The notes under the pieces are model-generated. The model ran no database searches. It had not been told where the DNA came from and saw nothing but the letters and a program-made list of their open reading frames with translations. Position numbers and translations under genes: made by a program. A DNA stretch of 64,000 bases from Xiphydria camelus (Eukaryota > Arthropoda > Insecta > Hymenoptera > Xiphydriidae), in contig OY783193.1 in NCBI GenBank assembly GCA_963678675.1, forward strand, positions 8,425,394-8,489,393. Direction: 5' to 3'. Each line of letters begins with the position of its first letter. The stretch's first letter is position 1. Below, one piece after another: positions 9,706 through 22,143 of this stretch.

Positions 9706-12700
9706 GCCTCTATAGATGCGATTTATGGACTGATTGTGAGTTTTTGTGGGGTCTCTCGTAACCCCAGAATGAGGAAATGCAGGTCTAGTTCCACTACTCG
9801 CTATACAGATATTGCAGGGTGAACCTACTAGCTGACATTACGAAATGGAAGCTCCCGCGCGGCGACCAGTGGCCCCTGTGGTCAGCATGCGCGAGATAAC
9901 GTTTATCTCCCGTCACGGAGCAGTCTCGCGTATGAGACACCGCATTGGTGCACGCGCAATGAACGCTATCGCGCGCGGGAGAGAGAAACGCCGGGAGCGG
10001 GAAAAAAAAGAGCTCTCTCGGTTTAAGGCCACGAGGTCACGCGCGCCGTAAGGTATCACGTGGCGTCGTAGGATCCGCGGCGCGAATCACGGAGGCAGAG
10101 CATATATAGGTATACTGTGTACTCGTGCACGCTACCGCGTAATCGCGCGTACGCACGCGCGTTTCTCCTTTATTGCCATGTGCTTGTGAGAGTGCGCCGT
10201 TGCTGCTGCAGTAAGAGAGGAAGGTAAATAGCGTCGAGATGTGCGTATGTGCAGGTACTCGTACTTTTAATGCCTACGTACTCGGTGCTATGCAATTCGA
10301 TGTGTGGAAGCAGAAAATTTTATATAATTATCTCACCAAGCGGGCTTTGTTATCTTATTATGTGCAAACTTTGGACTAACTTCATTTATGCTAAGCTCAC
10401 TAATCATGCAAATATCAAAGGGAATATCGCTTGATATCCGGGGACTTATGCGTCCCCTTTAGACGGGGATTAAAGTATCATTTGATATTTGTTCTAAGAA
10501 ATTTTCCGGTCGACTGGTGAGATTAACGAATATCGGTTAAAACCGACGCGTCTTATTGATCATAGTGATTACTGATCAATGATCAGTGATCACCTTCGTA
10601 AAAAGCCAGCGCTGACGTATTTCTCAATCGAAAAAAGAACTCAGATTGAACAAAGTCCGTTTATCGCATCTATAAGTTCACTGAAAATAAAAGTTGCTAA
10701 AAGAAGTCAAGGGATATTGACTTTCTGAGTTCCTTTGACATTTTCGTAAAAATTAAAATTTCTGAAATTCAATTTTTCTGAAAATAGGAGATTTATCGAG
10801 GACATTTCAAAAGGACACTGAGATATCGATGATTTTCCGCGGGACAAATATTTCTGACCCATAAAATCGTCGATATCTTATATTTCTTCTTGAGATATCG
10901 ACCTAATAACCGTGCTTTTCGTAATCAGCCCGAGAAAATACACAAGACAGTGCTCATGTGCTTTCATCGTTTATTTTTCATTTCTACGACCGTGAAGCAG
11001 GGCTGAGAGAATAAAATGTAACGAGGAGAGAAGGAGTGTTGAATCTAAATAAACATCGCGCGATATCTTAGTCTAGAAGGGCGGATGTTTGTCTGGCGCA
11101 ACAAAACGTATCGAGGTGGGGATAAGAACACGCGCTTTCGAGAGCGATTTGGAACTAAGAAAAACAGCGTTGCGTAATTTACGAACCCCCCTCTCCCGGG
11201 CAGTTTAGATTCCACGAACATTTCCCACGAATAAATCGGCCCGATGGCTCGTTTCCTTCGAAAAACACCCCTTCGTCTCTCCGACCGCGGACGAGGACTC
11301 GCACGCCGCGTACCGTGGCACTGTCGGTCTCCCTTTTTACGACGCCCCCCCCCCCCCCCCTCCCCCGGGAAACCGCCGGAGGGACCGAGAAAAAGATGAG
11401 AAAGTCGTTTGTCGGAAATCGAGATCCGATCCGGGGGCCGCTGTGCGCCCGGGGAGCGTTTTTATCGCGCGGCAATGGGCGAAGCCGCGCGCGTACGCAC
11501 ACCCACAATATCCCGGGCAACGCATCGATCGGTAAAAAGCGATCGGGAGCGATTTATTGCACCTTTCGGACGAGACCGGGGTGGACAGGGTCTTGCCGCC
11601 CGAAGATACCTTATCTGAGACACCGTGCCGAAGACGCGGCACGGCACTTACACTTACACGCGTGCCGTGGTCTCGATACCGCTCGCGATAACCGCGGGCG
11701 GCGATATCTGATGAGCGTGCAAAAAACAAAAGCCCTCCTCGCGCGCGGTAACGAGGACCGCGCGGCGGATCACGACCCGAACCGGACGCTTGAACTGCGC
11801 TTGGGGTCGATCGCGCCGTGGGGTGCTCCGAATTCGGTCGAGCGGGACCGAGAAGGGCGATCCCTCTGTTCGAGCCCCCCCCCCCCTTCTTCGACGAGGA
11901 GAGAAAAAGAGGATAAAGAGATAAAAAAGCGGAAGAGCGGATTCGTCCGTCGGTGCAACGACCGGCGCGGGAAGCGACGATAAATCGCGACGAGTGGGTC
12001 TCGTGTCGTGCGATCGCGCGCACACTCGGAAGCGCTCCCCCCTCTCGGCCGCGATCTCTTCGCGCGGGCTCTCGCGTATGCAGATGCAGCTTTTTCTGAG
12101 ACGCGTACGAACGACGGGCCGCCGCGGACGGTTTTGTTTTGCACATAAAAATCCGACATATTGGTTTTACGTCCCCTTATTTACGATACCATAAAACCGG
12201 GCCGAGAGCCGATTCGCCGGGGACGCGTAGGATTCGCGGAGGAGGTTCCCTCCCGTCGCTAATAAATTCACCGGTGGGTTACTCGGCGCGACAAAGTCGA
12301 CAAATGGCGGTGTTTACGGCTCGCCCCGCGACGCGCGACAAATTAGCCCGAATAAATATCGATGAAATTGCGATCCGCGAAGCAGCCGCGTGAAGGGGGG
12401 GGGGGGGGGGCCACGAGCGCGCCCCGCGTCAATCCCCGCGAGGCGAGAACGCGCGGACAAACGAGTGGGCGTGGGTGCGAATTCGATGGAACGATCGATC
12501 GATCGATCGATCGATCTTGCCGTGAAAGGAGAGATTTAATAGAGCCGTGCACGCGTGTCACGGGTTACGCGAGTCGCGGACCCGGAGTCAAAGGTGCTGT
12601 CACGCGCGAGGAATCCGGGATACCTCTGCGCGCGCGCGCTCGCGCGAGCGTCCAGTCACGATCGCGATAAGGATCGACAGATCGAACGTTGCGAATCGTC

Positions 12701-12972
12701 GGGAGCGTGTACACTCGTACGCGGACGCCGCCGTATATCAGCGCGACGATCGTCGTTGCGATTTTCTCGTGAAACTTGCGCGTCGCGAGGTTTTTTTTTG
12801 GGACCGTTTAAAGCGTACGCACGTTATCGCTCCATCGACAAAAGCTCTTTCTCTCTCGATTTATCAGCCGTCTCGAATCTGTATAGATATAGGTATTCAA
12901 TAACTGCATCGGATTACGTCGAGCGATCTACATATTGCCGTAGTCATGCTTTTAGAAATTTTGAAGGTGCTA
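9706..12972. other. Mixed unique stretch, no gene recognised
   Basis: About 10740-10960 resembles the repeat cluster at 48243-49122 (GAGATATCGAYGATTTT and AAAATACACAAGA). 11150-12970 is CpG-rich, with a C run (11345-11366), a G run (12395-12410) and six GATC units (12493-12516). The frames 11315-11983 plus and 11337-12146 minus are mutual antisense, compositionally biased and without a domain. Confidence 0.6.
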
Positions 12973-13431
12973 CACGGAGAGAGGAATATACAGTGAGAAA
13001 AAAATATGCATTATTGAAATAAACGTGTTTTTAGATAACCCTAAGAGCACATTTATTCGACTCGAATAAATATCGATTTGATCGAAACAATATTCAATTA
13101 AATGAACAATATTTATTACGTTACATCGATATACATTCTCATGGAATAAGTGTACTCTTAGAACTATCCGAAAACACGATTATTTCGATGAAGCAAATTG
13201 TTTTCTCAGTGTAATAACCTCTGATATACTAGATAACAGGCCTGACTTTTTGGGGAAAGTATACGTTCATTGCCTTACTGTATGACAACAATTGACATAC
13301 AATAGCAAAGTTCATTAGATGTATGTCAACTGTTGTCATACAGTAAAGCAATGAACGCAGTACTTTCCCCAAAAGGTCAAGCCTATTATCTGTAATAGTA
13401 TAACAGTGGTTATTATACTCTTATCTCCGTG
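12973..13431. mobile_element. Foldback MITE L, containing F1
   Basis: The left end (CACGGAGAGAGGAATATA) and right end (ending TTATCTCCGTG) are inverted repeats, and the match continues through ATAACC...GATAACAGGC to the centre. Inner arms at about 13231-13300 and 13321-13393 carry complementary TTTGGGGAAAGTA-like and ACAACARTTGACATAC-like stretches. Without F1 the element is about 236 bp. TA precedes it and TG follows it. Confidence 0.8.
12991..13211. mobile_element. MITE family F, copy F1, nested in L
   Basis: The element runs from CAGTGAGAAAAAAATATGC to TTTTCTCAGTG with TA on both sides. Its arms are inverted repeats (AGAGCACATTTATTCGA and counterpart). The opposite arm of L lacks it, giving an empty-site comparison. 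Confidence 0.85.
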
Positions 13432-14908
13432 TGAAAATCGCATAAGGATAAGTATGCACGGAGAAAGAGCGCAAAGAAAATATTACTAGGTATGTAGATA
13501 TTAATAAATTAGTATCACTTTTTATGGCATTTCTCATACGAATTACTTGTGCGAACGGAAATAAAAACGTAGATTAATTATTATGATTTTCCAGGTTTCC
13601 CCCTGTTATTGCCACTTGACGAGATACGTAATCGTTGTAACGCTATACTCGTATATTAATAATTATTGGAATCTGGCATACACATTCCCTACATTATGAT
13701 TAAGAATAATAAATACTTCAACGTGGCATTCGAGAATGTAGACACGGCTTAATTTCATTAGTTCTCACCTCGCAGGCTAGTGCCAATAGCGGACAGCGCT
13801 AGTAATAACGGCCCGTAGGAACTGGTCTGACTGCAACCGGTCATTACTACTACCGCCTGTCGGTTGGTTTGCCGCTGGCCGGTGAGACGAAGTTCGACCG
13901 AATTAATGGATATATCGAGTTGACATTTGACGTAGAATATTATAGATATAAACGAGTTCTAAATTAACCCTTCCTGTCCACACTTTACGTATGATATCCT
14001 CCTATAGTACCCATAAATCCGTCAACAACAAGAGCCGACTTAGGGTCGCCTACGATTCCAAGGCGAGAGGGCAATAAACACAAACATTACCGAACATTAA
14101 ATCGCAGCGTACCGCTGGTATGACTATCCCTTGTAATTGCGCTCATTGCGAACGATCTTCCATTTACAGCGTAGCAGAGATACGTTTATAGGCACCATAT
14201 GAGTACGCGTGGCTATAAAACGCGAGGTACATGGGTAGTCAACGTGGATGAGGTTAAAAGGGGTCGATTGGAGCGACACGCAACCGGCGCGCTGCTGGAA
14301 TACGCGCGGGAACGGAAAAGGAAATCGGTGAAACGATTCGTGTCGCGCGGGAGGGAAAAGAGAGTCGTCGCGCGTGGCCGGTCACGCGCCGCGGTCTCCC
14401 GGCAATGGCAATCGTAGATCTCCGAAGGCTGTAAGGAGAATTACAGGTCGACGAAGACGAGGCGGCACACGCGGGAGACGAAGCCAAGAGACAGCCCCCA
14501 TCCGCGACGTGAATTATTGCGGCGGACCGGCCGCGGTGCAATGATAAATTGCGCATCGCTAAAGAGCTGCAAAGAGCCGCGTGGAACGAGGAGGCGCGTC
14601 ATTATCTTTCGAGTCCTCTTTAATTAGAGAAGTCTCGGACTCCTCCGGGGGTACACGGAGGCGTTCGTGCTCCCCCGAGGCGCGGTAGGACAGCCCCGCT
14701 TCCGTAATTCATCGGATTTTCTTGGAAATTATCGCCAGTCGAAGCGGTCCTGGATAACCTGTACGCATCGAGTTATATCTAGCGTGTAGGTCATTTTAAC
14801 AGGTTCGTATTTTCGCTATCCGGAGATCAATTATTCGATAAAATCAGGAGGAAGACGACAAACTAAACGGAATACGTATGTACGAAATCGCGATAAAAAA
14901 TCTCTGTT
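13432..14908. other. Unique stretch, no gene recognised
   Basis: The left part is AT-rich with a possible CACGGAGAAAGAG terminus at about 13457. After 14200 the stretch is GC-rich. 13790-13880 holds a loosely repeated GGTAGTAATGACCGG-like motif on both strands. No frame is credible. Confidence 0.55.
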
Positions 14909-15086
14909 CACTGAGAAAAAAAAAGTGGCCGACAAAATAACTTTGTCGAGTCAATTTGATAACCTAAAAAATATTTGTCGGATTATCCAAATGTTTAGCT
15001 CTGCCGTCTAAGTTTTCGTGAAATCAACCAAAGAATTTTGCGATTCCAAAAAGACGTTTTGCTGGCTCGTGTTCATTCAAAATATT
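14909..15086 (+). mobile_element. MITE family G, copy G2
   Basis: The element starts CACTGAGAAAAAAAAAGTGG. The body, including GACTCAATTTGATAACC-like and GCTCGTGTTCATTCAAAAT stretches, matches G3 (57887-58088) in reverse complement. The right end is not clear. Confidence 0.65.
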
Positions 15087-16329
15087 TCATTAACCTAACC
15101 AAGCAACCCTTCGTGCAGGCACGTGACGTAACGCAAGGTCTGCTCGAATGACTAGGCCGCGCTATAATAGCGAAGAAGAGACGAAAGTAACTCGTACGTC
15201 GGACACACGAGAAAGTTTCTTCTATCGGGATGAATAACTTGTTTCTTTTTTAACGGCGAACGCATCTACGCCGTCGGCTGCACAGTCACGGTCTTCGCAT
15301 ACGTAGGCGAAGGCAGGTGCAGGGACTCTCCGAGCGAAATTGATCCGGTCTACAATTTTATGCGCGTCATCTAATTGGAGAGGAAGTTCGCGCGATGACG
15401 CGGCAAAGCCTCAGTGTCTGTACTCTCACGATAAGGCGATAATACAATAATTTCACATTGTTACCCACTTATTCTTACGCCGAGTAAATCTGCGATCAAT
15501 GCGATCTCTTATCGTTCGGATCTGACGTTTAAAAAGCACCGCCGCAGTTTCCGTCCGCGGAGCGGCGAGAAAAAGATTACCAGCGAAGCATCGCAGTCTC
15601 GCAGCGGCAACAGCAGCACGTGCAATCCTTTCCGCGCCGTATTTATACGCCCCGCGAGAGACCCGAACCAAAGTAGCAGTAAAACTTTCGGGGCGTGGAC
15701 AGTAATTTACGATGCCGCGGTAACTATCCGTAAGTACCAGAACTCTCGAACTAATACTCCCTCCCCCTCCCCGTCTCTTTCCGCCTCGCGAAGGGGCGGC
15801 CCGTCCGAGACGTTCGCCTTTACTACGCATAAATCTGCGGTCGCGACCGACGAGAGGACTTAACTGCCCTTCCTCGAAAACCCACACCCAGAATGTCTCT
15901 CGCGCCGACGCCGCGACGGCAATGTAGGTCTGTGTGTCTCTCCGCTTTTGCGGTCGAGATACGGGTGCCCATCTAACCCGTATGTACGCGTCCTGCCGCG
16001 GGAGCGCGCGGTCGTCGAGGCGAGAACGAGAGAGCGTGCGCGCGCCTCTAACCTAGATTGACAATTTCAACCTCCGAGTCCTGCGCGCGGGCGAGATTTC
16101 AGATCCGCGGCCGCGCGGCAGCTAAGCTGGGAGAACGAACACCTCCTGGGGAGTCAATCCAGTTTGGAATTCCCTATAAAGCCACCACATGTTTTCTTTT
16201 TAGATTTTACGTCGGTTCTCATTTTCAGATGAAGAATATTTCAGTAATGAACTATGGTTCGTGCGACGAAGGAGATCTTTAAACTGTTGCACGTGGTTTA
16301 TGTTTTCTAAGAAAATATTTATTTAAATA
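15087..16329. other. CpG-rich stretch, no gene recognised
   Basis: A 144-codon minus-strand frame (15453-15887) is Arg/Ala-rich without a domain. Two closely spaced acceptor-like sites (TTTCTTTTTAG at about 16203, CATTTTCAG at about 16229) precede a short frame ending at 16282, but no donor or coding context supports an exon. Confidence 0.5.
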
Positions 16330-16905
16330 AAACATACTGTCGTGTAAATCCTTAGGAGTGTAGTGCCCTCCACCCCTTAGTACGGAAGAAATGTTGATTA
16401 CTGGATTATAGTATTTTGACATACAAAACGAAGACCACGTATAACGGTTTAAAGGTCTGGTTTGTCGGAAAAACCATACTGCCGTGTTAAGTTAAAAGGG
16501 CGTATCTACAAAAAAAATCATTTTCCAATTTATTAAATTTTATACAAGTCTGACACGAGTTCTCTCGTCTTGTTAAGTTAAAAAAAGTCGTATCTGTGTG
16601 TGCGGCCAAGAAAGAATAAAATATTTTATCATTTATTTTGAATTTCATCATCAGTGTGGCACGAATAGAATTAGAAAAACCCTTATATCTCAAAACTGTA
16701 AAAATGTCAGATACGCTCTTTTAATTTAACACGGCAGCATAGTTTATTAGTGAAATAGTCTTTATCTGCAAATGAGAGCCGATGTAAATTCGCGACTGAC
16801 GTCAGCTGTTGCTGGCTAGCTATGCAGTTTTCAGTTTTGTTAACGATTAATCTATCTGTGTACTGGTGTAATGATATTCTTCCTCCACGCCTTTGCACCA
16901 CATGA
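16330..16905 (+). repeat. Repeat Q, copy Q1, interrupted by element O
   Basis: The stretch AAGACCACGTATAACGG...GTCGGAAAAACCATA, continuing after O with GTTTATTAGTGAAATAG, aligns with the uninterrupted Q2 copy at 19590-19700. No coding frame is conserved between copies. Confidence 0.6.
16479..16737. mobile_element. MITE O with CTGCCGTG ends
   Basis: The terminal inverted repeats are about 30 bp, starting CTGCCGTGTTAAGTTAAAAG and ending TTTAATTTAACACGGCAG. CATA flanks it on both sides. The matching Q2 copy has a single TATA at the same place, so the target duplication appears to be 4 bp, unlike the A-J families. Confidence 0.8.
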
Positions 16906-18787
16906 TTAACTTCGCATTTTAGTCATGAGGTGCGTGTCACGATCAGTCTCGATTCTAAATAAATCAACCTGAACAGATCCCTTAACCACGCGGGACTCTA
17001 AATCACGAAGTATCGCGTCTGAGCAATCGTCGATCAGCGTTTGCGAGCTGCGCCTAATCAAATCCGACTGCGTACCGAGGGCTACCCATCCATTCCGCTA
17101 CTCGCAGTCACTTCGGTGCGCGAATCGCGCGTGCCTACAATCAATAAGCAAACCCGCCAGAAAGCAATTAATATAGTAATTAGCGTGTGTGGCAGTTACA
17201 CGCCACGGGGCCCCTCCCATCTCTTTGTGCTGAGAATCGCACGCATCCCCACGCGCGCTCACGTAAGCGCGGTCCAGAATGAACGCGCGCGCACGTTTTA
17301 CGTCTCCCTCATGCGGGCTTTACTTCGCGCGAGCGGCAAGGCAACGCAAGCAGCGATGAGCATGTAAGACAAGCGGGGGAATATCGGCGCAAGAAGCGTG
17401 CATGCCGCACGGAACGCGCGAGGAGGGCGAGAGAGGGAATAGGCGCGAGAGGATCGCCTGTGTGTACGCGGGAGGTCTTATGCTACGCGCCGCCGGACGT
17501 GAGAAGCTCCGAGTTCCCACAGACGTCGAATAAACTAACAGGTCGACCTTGCGCGCATATAGCCGGCTAAATCGGGGAATTAGTCGCGCCGCGCCTGCGA
17601 AAACTCCGTAATTGGCGGACTCTCGCGGAGGATTTCGCGCGGTCGACGACCGGCACGCGTTTCCTAGATCCCGTCAGAAAATCCTCGCGGAGCGTCGCAC
17701 GGTGCCCGCGTCCGCGTAGAGAGATTTGTCGAGCCGGAGAAAGTCTCCCGGTGGAGGGGGACGCGTCTCACGATCCGTCCTCGAAAATCATGCTTCCTCC
17801 GGGGAGCAAAAGAAATGGGAAGGATTCTTGCAAAATTTTACCGATGGCGGTAGGAGTATAGGTAGTTAGCACTTCTCGGCGCGAAATTTTGAATTCTAAT
17901 AGTAGTTGCTACGAAATATTCTTGAAAAATGGAATATTTTCGCGTAATTTCGTACCCGTGAGAATCTTTTGTTTCATTTTTTTTTTCATATTCAGTTCTA
18001 TTTTCTAATTTCTAATTTTTTGACACTTCGAAGTTCGTGTCAGTACGAATCAATGTTGCTGGCGCCATCTACGCCCAGCTTGACAAAGAATCGTCTCCGC
18101 TATCAAACGTTCGAAGGGGAAGAAAGAGCGAAAGAAAGAGAGAATCGTGCAGCGAAAGAGGAAAAGAACAGGCGGCGCGCGCGCGCCAGATTCCACCGGC
18201 TTTTGTGCGGAGCGGGTACCGCGCGACTTTTGGAGGCGGTAAGAAATATCGACGTCGTATAAACGCGCGTCTTACGGTCAAACTGGAGAGAGTACGGCGG
18301 ATCGTATCTGTAATGCGATCGCTTTGGCACTGTACGGCGATAGCATCATTAACCCTCCGCACACCAAACACCGAATGAGATCTTGTTACGCGATATCCGA
18401 CCCGACGCGCGGTGCTCTCGACTCTCCGCGGCGCACAATACTCGCTAATTAAACGAGCGGGGAACGCCACCGCAGATACCAGGGCGCGATTACTTTGTTT
18501 TCGAGGACCACGCCACCATGCGACCAAATTAATTGGACTCGGGAAAGAAATAGAAAAGTACGGAGACTCCGACCAGATGGCGTCGCGGACCCGGAGGTTC
18601 GAGGATGATGCATCGGGAGGGTGGGGGAGAGGAAGGAACGGGGGAGTCCGAACGTGAGATAGGCACGGGAACGGGAGTCGCCGGTGAATAACGAGAAAAA
18701 TCGACGATCGAGAGGGTATCTTCTCATGGGAATCATTCGAGAAGGTACGGGATAGGAGTTGCCCGATCATCAGCTATGATCCAAACC
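16906..18787. other. CpG-rich stretch, no gene recognised
   Basis: The longest frame is 18069-18770 minus strand (233 codons). It overlaps plus-strand frames across its length, is Ser/Arg/Pro-rich and matches no family I know. I read it as chance. Confidence 0.55.
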
Positions 18788-19043
18788 CACGGAAAAGGTC
18801 TATACTAGTTCAATATGAGCCTATAATAGAAAAATTTATTTGAGATGAATAGGAATTTATTTAAATTGAACAAAAGTTTATTTGAATTAGATAAATGTTC
18901 TACTAGGTTCGTACTTGATTAAAAAGACATGTAAAATATTTATTCAATTCAAATAGACTTTTTTTCGATGTGAATAAATTTCTATTTATCTCAAATAAAT
19001 TTTTCTATTAGGTTCGTATTCAACTAGACCTTTTTGCTGAGTG
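18788..19043. mobile_element. MITE family E, copy E1
   Basis: The element runs from CACGGAAAAGGTCTATACTA to AGACCTTTTTGCTGAGTG. Inverted arms carry CTATAATAGAAAAATTTATT and its complement (near 18825 and 19000). It matches E2. Confidence 0.85.
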
Positions 19044-19059
19044 CAAATGTGCCGTCAGT

Positions 19060-19287
19060 TATTAAGGATCTCGTCCTAATTAATGAAGCCGCCATGTTCT
19101 ACATGTACACTCTTACATGCAGAATCTATCTGGATAATGAATTAGGTGATGTTAGTGGGAACTTAGATCCATTCTTATTTCCAAATAAAAATGATATCAC
19201 TGATGAACTCTGGTGTTTCCGGTTGAGGAGACCATCAAATTACTATACGTGGTCTTCGTTTTTCACGGTAACCACTATTGTAGACCA
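19060..19287 (-). repeat. Repeat Q, copy Q3, inverted
   Basis: In reverse complement this matches Q2 (for example AAACGAAGACCACGTATAG and the GCCGCCATGTT stretch near 19088). With Q2 it forms a large inverted pair around I1. The 115-codon frame 19034-19381 runs through Q3 into I1, so it is a chance frame. Confidence 0.65.
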
Positions 19288-19521
19288 CACAGAGAAAAAG
19301 AATCGGTTGGATCTACTAAAATTACCTCCGGGTTCGCAAGTAGTTAGTTATTTAGATCGACCAAATCTTTTTTCATATTAATTAGATATTTTTTCCTTGT
19401 AATCACATACTATTTCACATAATTGCAAGGAAGAGATATCAAATTGATGTATTAGAAAATTTCCTTGATATAAATAAATCCTATAATTTTCAGTAGATCT
19501 ACCTAATTCTTTTTTCCTGTG
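19288..19521. mobile_element. MITE family I, copy I1, between Q3 and Q2
   Basis: The element runs from CACAGAGAAAAAGAATCGG to TTCTTTTTTCCTGTG with CA on both sides. The body with TTGCAAGGAAGA-like and TTGATATAAATAA stretches matches I2. Confidence 0.85.
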
Positions 19522-19539
19522 CAGTATTTAATGATTTGT

Positions 19540-19740
19540 CCTTTCCGGGAAGTGCTAGGGACTTTTCGTGAAATGGTTTCAATTAAAGAAACATTAATTA
19601 ACAAAACTAAGATCACGTGTAACAATTTGAAGGTCTCCTTTATCGGAAAAACTATAGTTTATCAACGAAACAGTTCATATTCGAAAATGAGAAGGGATCT
19701 AAAATCTTGGAAAAAACATGGCGGCTTCCCTAGTTAATCC
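19540..19740 (+). repeat. Repeat Q, copy Q2
   Basis: It aligns with Q1 (GATCACGTGTAACAATTTG and TATCGGAAAAACTATAG) and is inverted relative to Q3. It ends near ACATGGCGGCTTCCCTAG. It provides the empty site for element O. Confidence 0.65.
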
Positions 19741-21779
19741 AACTACTCAGACTGGATCCTTAAACTTGGATACCCCGAATAACGTAAACAAATTCTTCCC
19801 GGAATATTACGCGATGATTCATTCGAACGGGATAAAAATAGAAGAGGTCGGGAGGTTAGAAGGCTTCGAATTATACAGCGTACACGGAGAGAAATCGTCA
19901 GTACTATTTGCCTGAAATTCGGGGAAAAAATACCCAACTAGTACGGTAATCGTGTTGCATTTGGTCAGTAAGGTAAAAAATATCATGCATTCAAAGAGTT
20001 TTTCATGTTCTCGAAAGTAAAATGTGACCTCTGTATCAAATAAAAAATGTGGTTGGAATAGATGAAAATTATGGCTGAGATAGATTGAAAGTGTCAAACA
20101 ATGAGAGAGATTTTACTGTTTTCGGGGTAGAAACTGCTGCACCGGTACGGTAAAATATACTAACCTGTACTGAAATTATTACTAACCTCAAGGATTACTT
20201 TTTTCCCACCAATTAGAATATAAATTTACCGTTCAATATGTGAGACTTTTTATTTTACGTTCTTATATTTTTTATTTATCCGTGAGCAAATTTTCTTCAC
20301 CTTATTAAGTGAAAATTAATCATTAAATTAAAATTGTATGGAAATTTTCATAAATTTTGTTCTAATTACTTGTTTAATATCGGGAATTGAATTCTTTTCC
20401 TGACATTTGAGCTAAGTGCATTTATTTGTGACCGTTGCTATCGAGCGTCGGGTCGTTCCGCGTCTCTCGTACCAGTGCAGTGCCGAAAAGTTCGCATCAC
20501 GGAGAAAGTCGCGGCATCGGGGTACGTACCCGCGCTTGCCTGTGCCAGAAATAGCAGTTTATTGCGGCCAGGTAGTAAATGATCGCTGCAAACGACGAGT
20601 ATTTCTAACTTCCTTGCTACGCATTCATTACTAATGAAAATTCGACAGATTTTGTAGGAAATATTTCCCGAAAGAACAGTTTATTGATGAATGCTACTGA
20701 TTGTGAGTTACAACGTGATGAATGTGACTGCGACTTGACTTCGGCTCTTCGCCGAAGTAGCTCTTGCGATGGTCGAAGGAGAGAATGACCACCGAGCTGC
20801 CCAAGCCGTCCTTACGCCCGGCTCGTCCCTTATTCCGAGCCGATCACCGTGCGTTCTCAGGTAGCGTCGGTGTTCTGTTAGTCGGACGATCGGTATGGTC
20901 GTCCATGCGTTATCGAGGATGTTCCGTTAACGGCCCGCAGACCCTAGGTTTTCTCCGTCAAATCGTTCCTCACACTTTTCTGCTCAGAAGAACAAATGAC
21001 ATACAAAATTAAATAGATTTAAATTTTTCAATGAAAATCTTATCTGCTGAGACTCTATGTATTGTAAGCTATATTCGACGCGGTAGACTCGACGCGGCTG
21101 CACGATAAGTCCTGAAGCAATCCTCGATGAGACTCGGATCACGATCCGATATGCACGCTGGTTGTCGGTCGAATGGCTTCCTTCGATTGCCTAGAGGAGC
21201 AGAGGACCCCCTTACTCCTTCATCCTGGGCCTGCATTGGAAAGCCCCGTTGCCTTGACGTCATTATGGGGGAAACTGCCCGCTTCCACCTTGCTTCGTGA
21301 ATCACCCTTGCTTGACGCGTCCACTCCAAACGGTGCCTTGAAATTTCAGTATAGAATTTTTTTGCATGAATTTCCCCTCATTTTCTTCTAGTCTTCTCTT
21401 CTTATTTATAACGAAAAAGAAATCACCAGAATTTCCCATCAAATACTCCTGGTAATGGACAAAAATGGTGAGACTTCTCCGTATATCAGGCAAAAAATAT
21501 GATTAAAAAATCTACTAACATTTTCCCATAAATCTTCTGAATAAAATCACTTACCTCAAAAGCCGCTTTCACCAGATAGTAATTCATCTTTTTAAATAAT
21601 TGTTTTTTTTTATAAATGTATTAGTTTAAGCACTTTATTTTTTCTGGAACAACTCGCACCGGTTCTAATGGCCACAACTCACAACGTGCGCCGACTTCTG
21701 ACGATCGGCCGAAAACGGCCGAACTGACGCGAACTGACGCGAACTGACGCTCACGTGATCGCCTTTATAGATGTCATTG
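19741..21779. other. Unique stretch with a weak minus-strand exon pair
   Basis: A CACGGAGAGAAAT terminus after TA at about 19872 resembles element M, but its partner end was not found. 20740-20765 contains a perfect short hairpin (ACTTCGGC/GCCGAAGT). 21720-21752 has three GCGAACTGAC-like units. On the minus strand, an ATG frame at 21587-21555 ends at a GTAAGT donor and could join a frame at 21448-21302; this is reported as a finding only. Confidence 0.5.
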
Positions 21780-22141
21780 GTAGAATCTATCTATCCGGAT
21801 AGGTAAAAATTCCGTTACTCTAGGGTAATTGTGCAGTAACGTAATGATAAAAATTAAGGCGCACAACTTGTTACAATTTAAGGGCCGAATGATAATTTTT
21901 GCTGCTATTATACGATAACATTTATTAACGGAGGGATACTTTCTATATTGTGCAGGCATAAAAATTCCTGTTCGGGTAAAATTGTAGAGGTGGAACGGTA
22001 AAAATTCTGGAACGTTCGTCAAAATATATCGGTTGATTGTTAATTCCTGACCAGCGTCTCTACAAAATTAACCGTAAAACACCGAATGCTACACGCTTAC
22101 CCTACTATTTAGGTAATTTTTACCGAAAATTTCTCTCCGTG
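21780..22141. mobile_element. Possible MITE M
   Basis: The right end reads TTTCTCTCCGTG followed by TA, the same style of terminus as family C, and TTTTTACC/GGTAAAAA stretches are inverted across the segment. The left end is not defined. Confidence 0.35.
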
Positions 22142-22143
22142 TA

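Noticed and set aside
11315..12146. Overlapping 222-codon plus and 269-codon minus frames
   Set aside because: Both strands are open over the same GC-rich bases with biased composition, as expected where stop codons are rare.
18069..18770. 233-codon minus-strand frame
   Set aside because: No recognisable family, and antisense frames cover the same region.
19034..19381. 115-codon plus-strand frame
   Set aside because: It crosses from inverted repeat Q3 into MITE I1, so it is a chance frame in non-coding elements.
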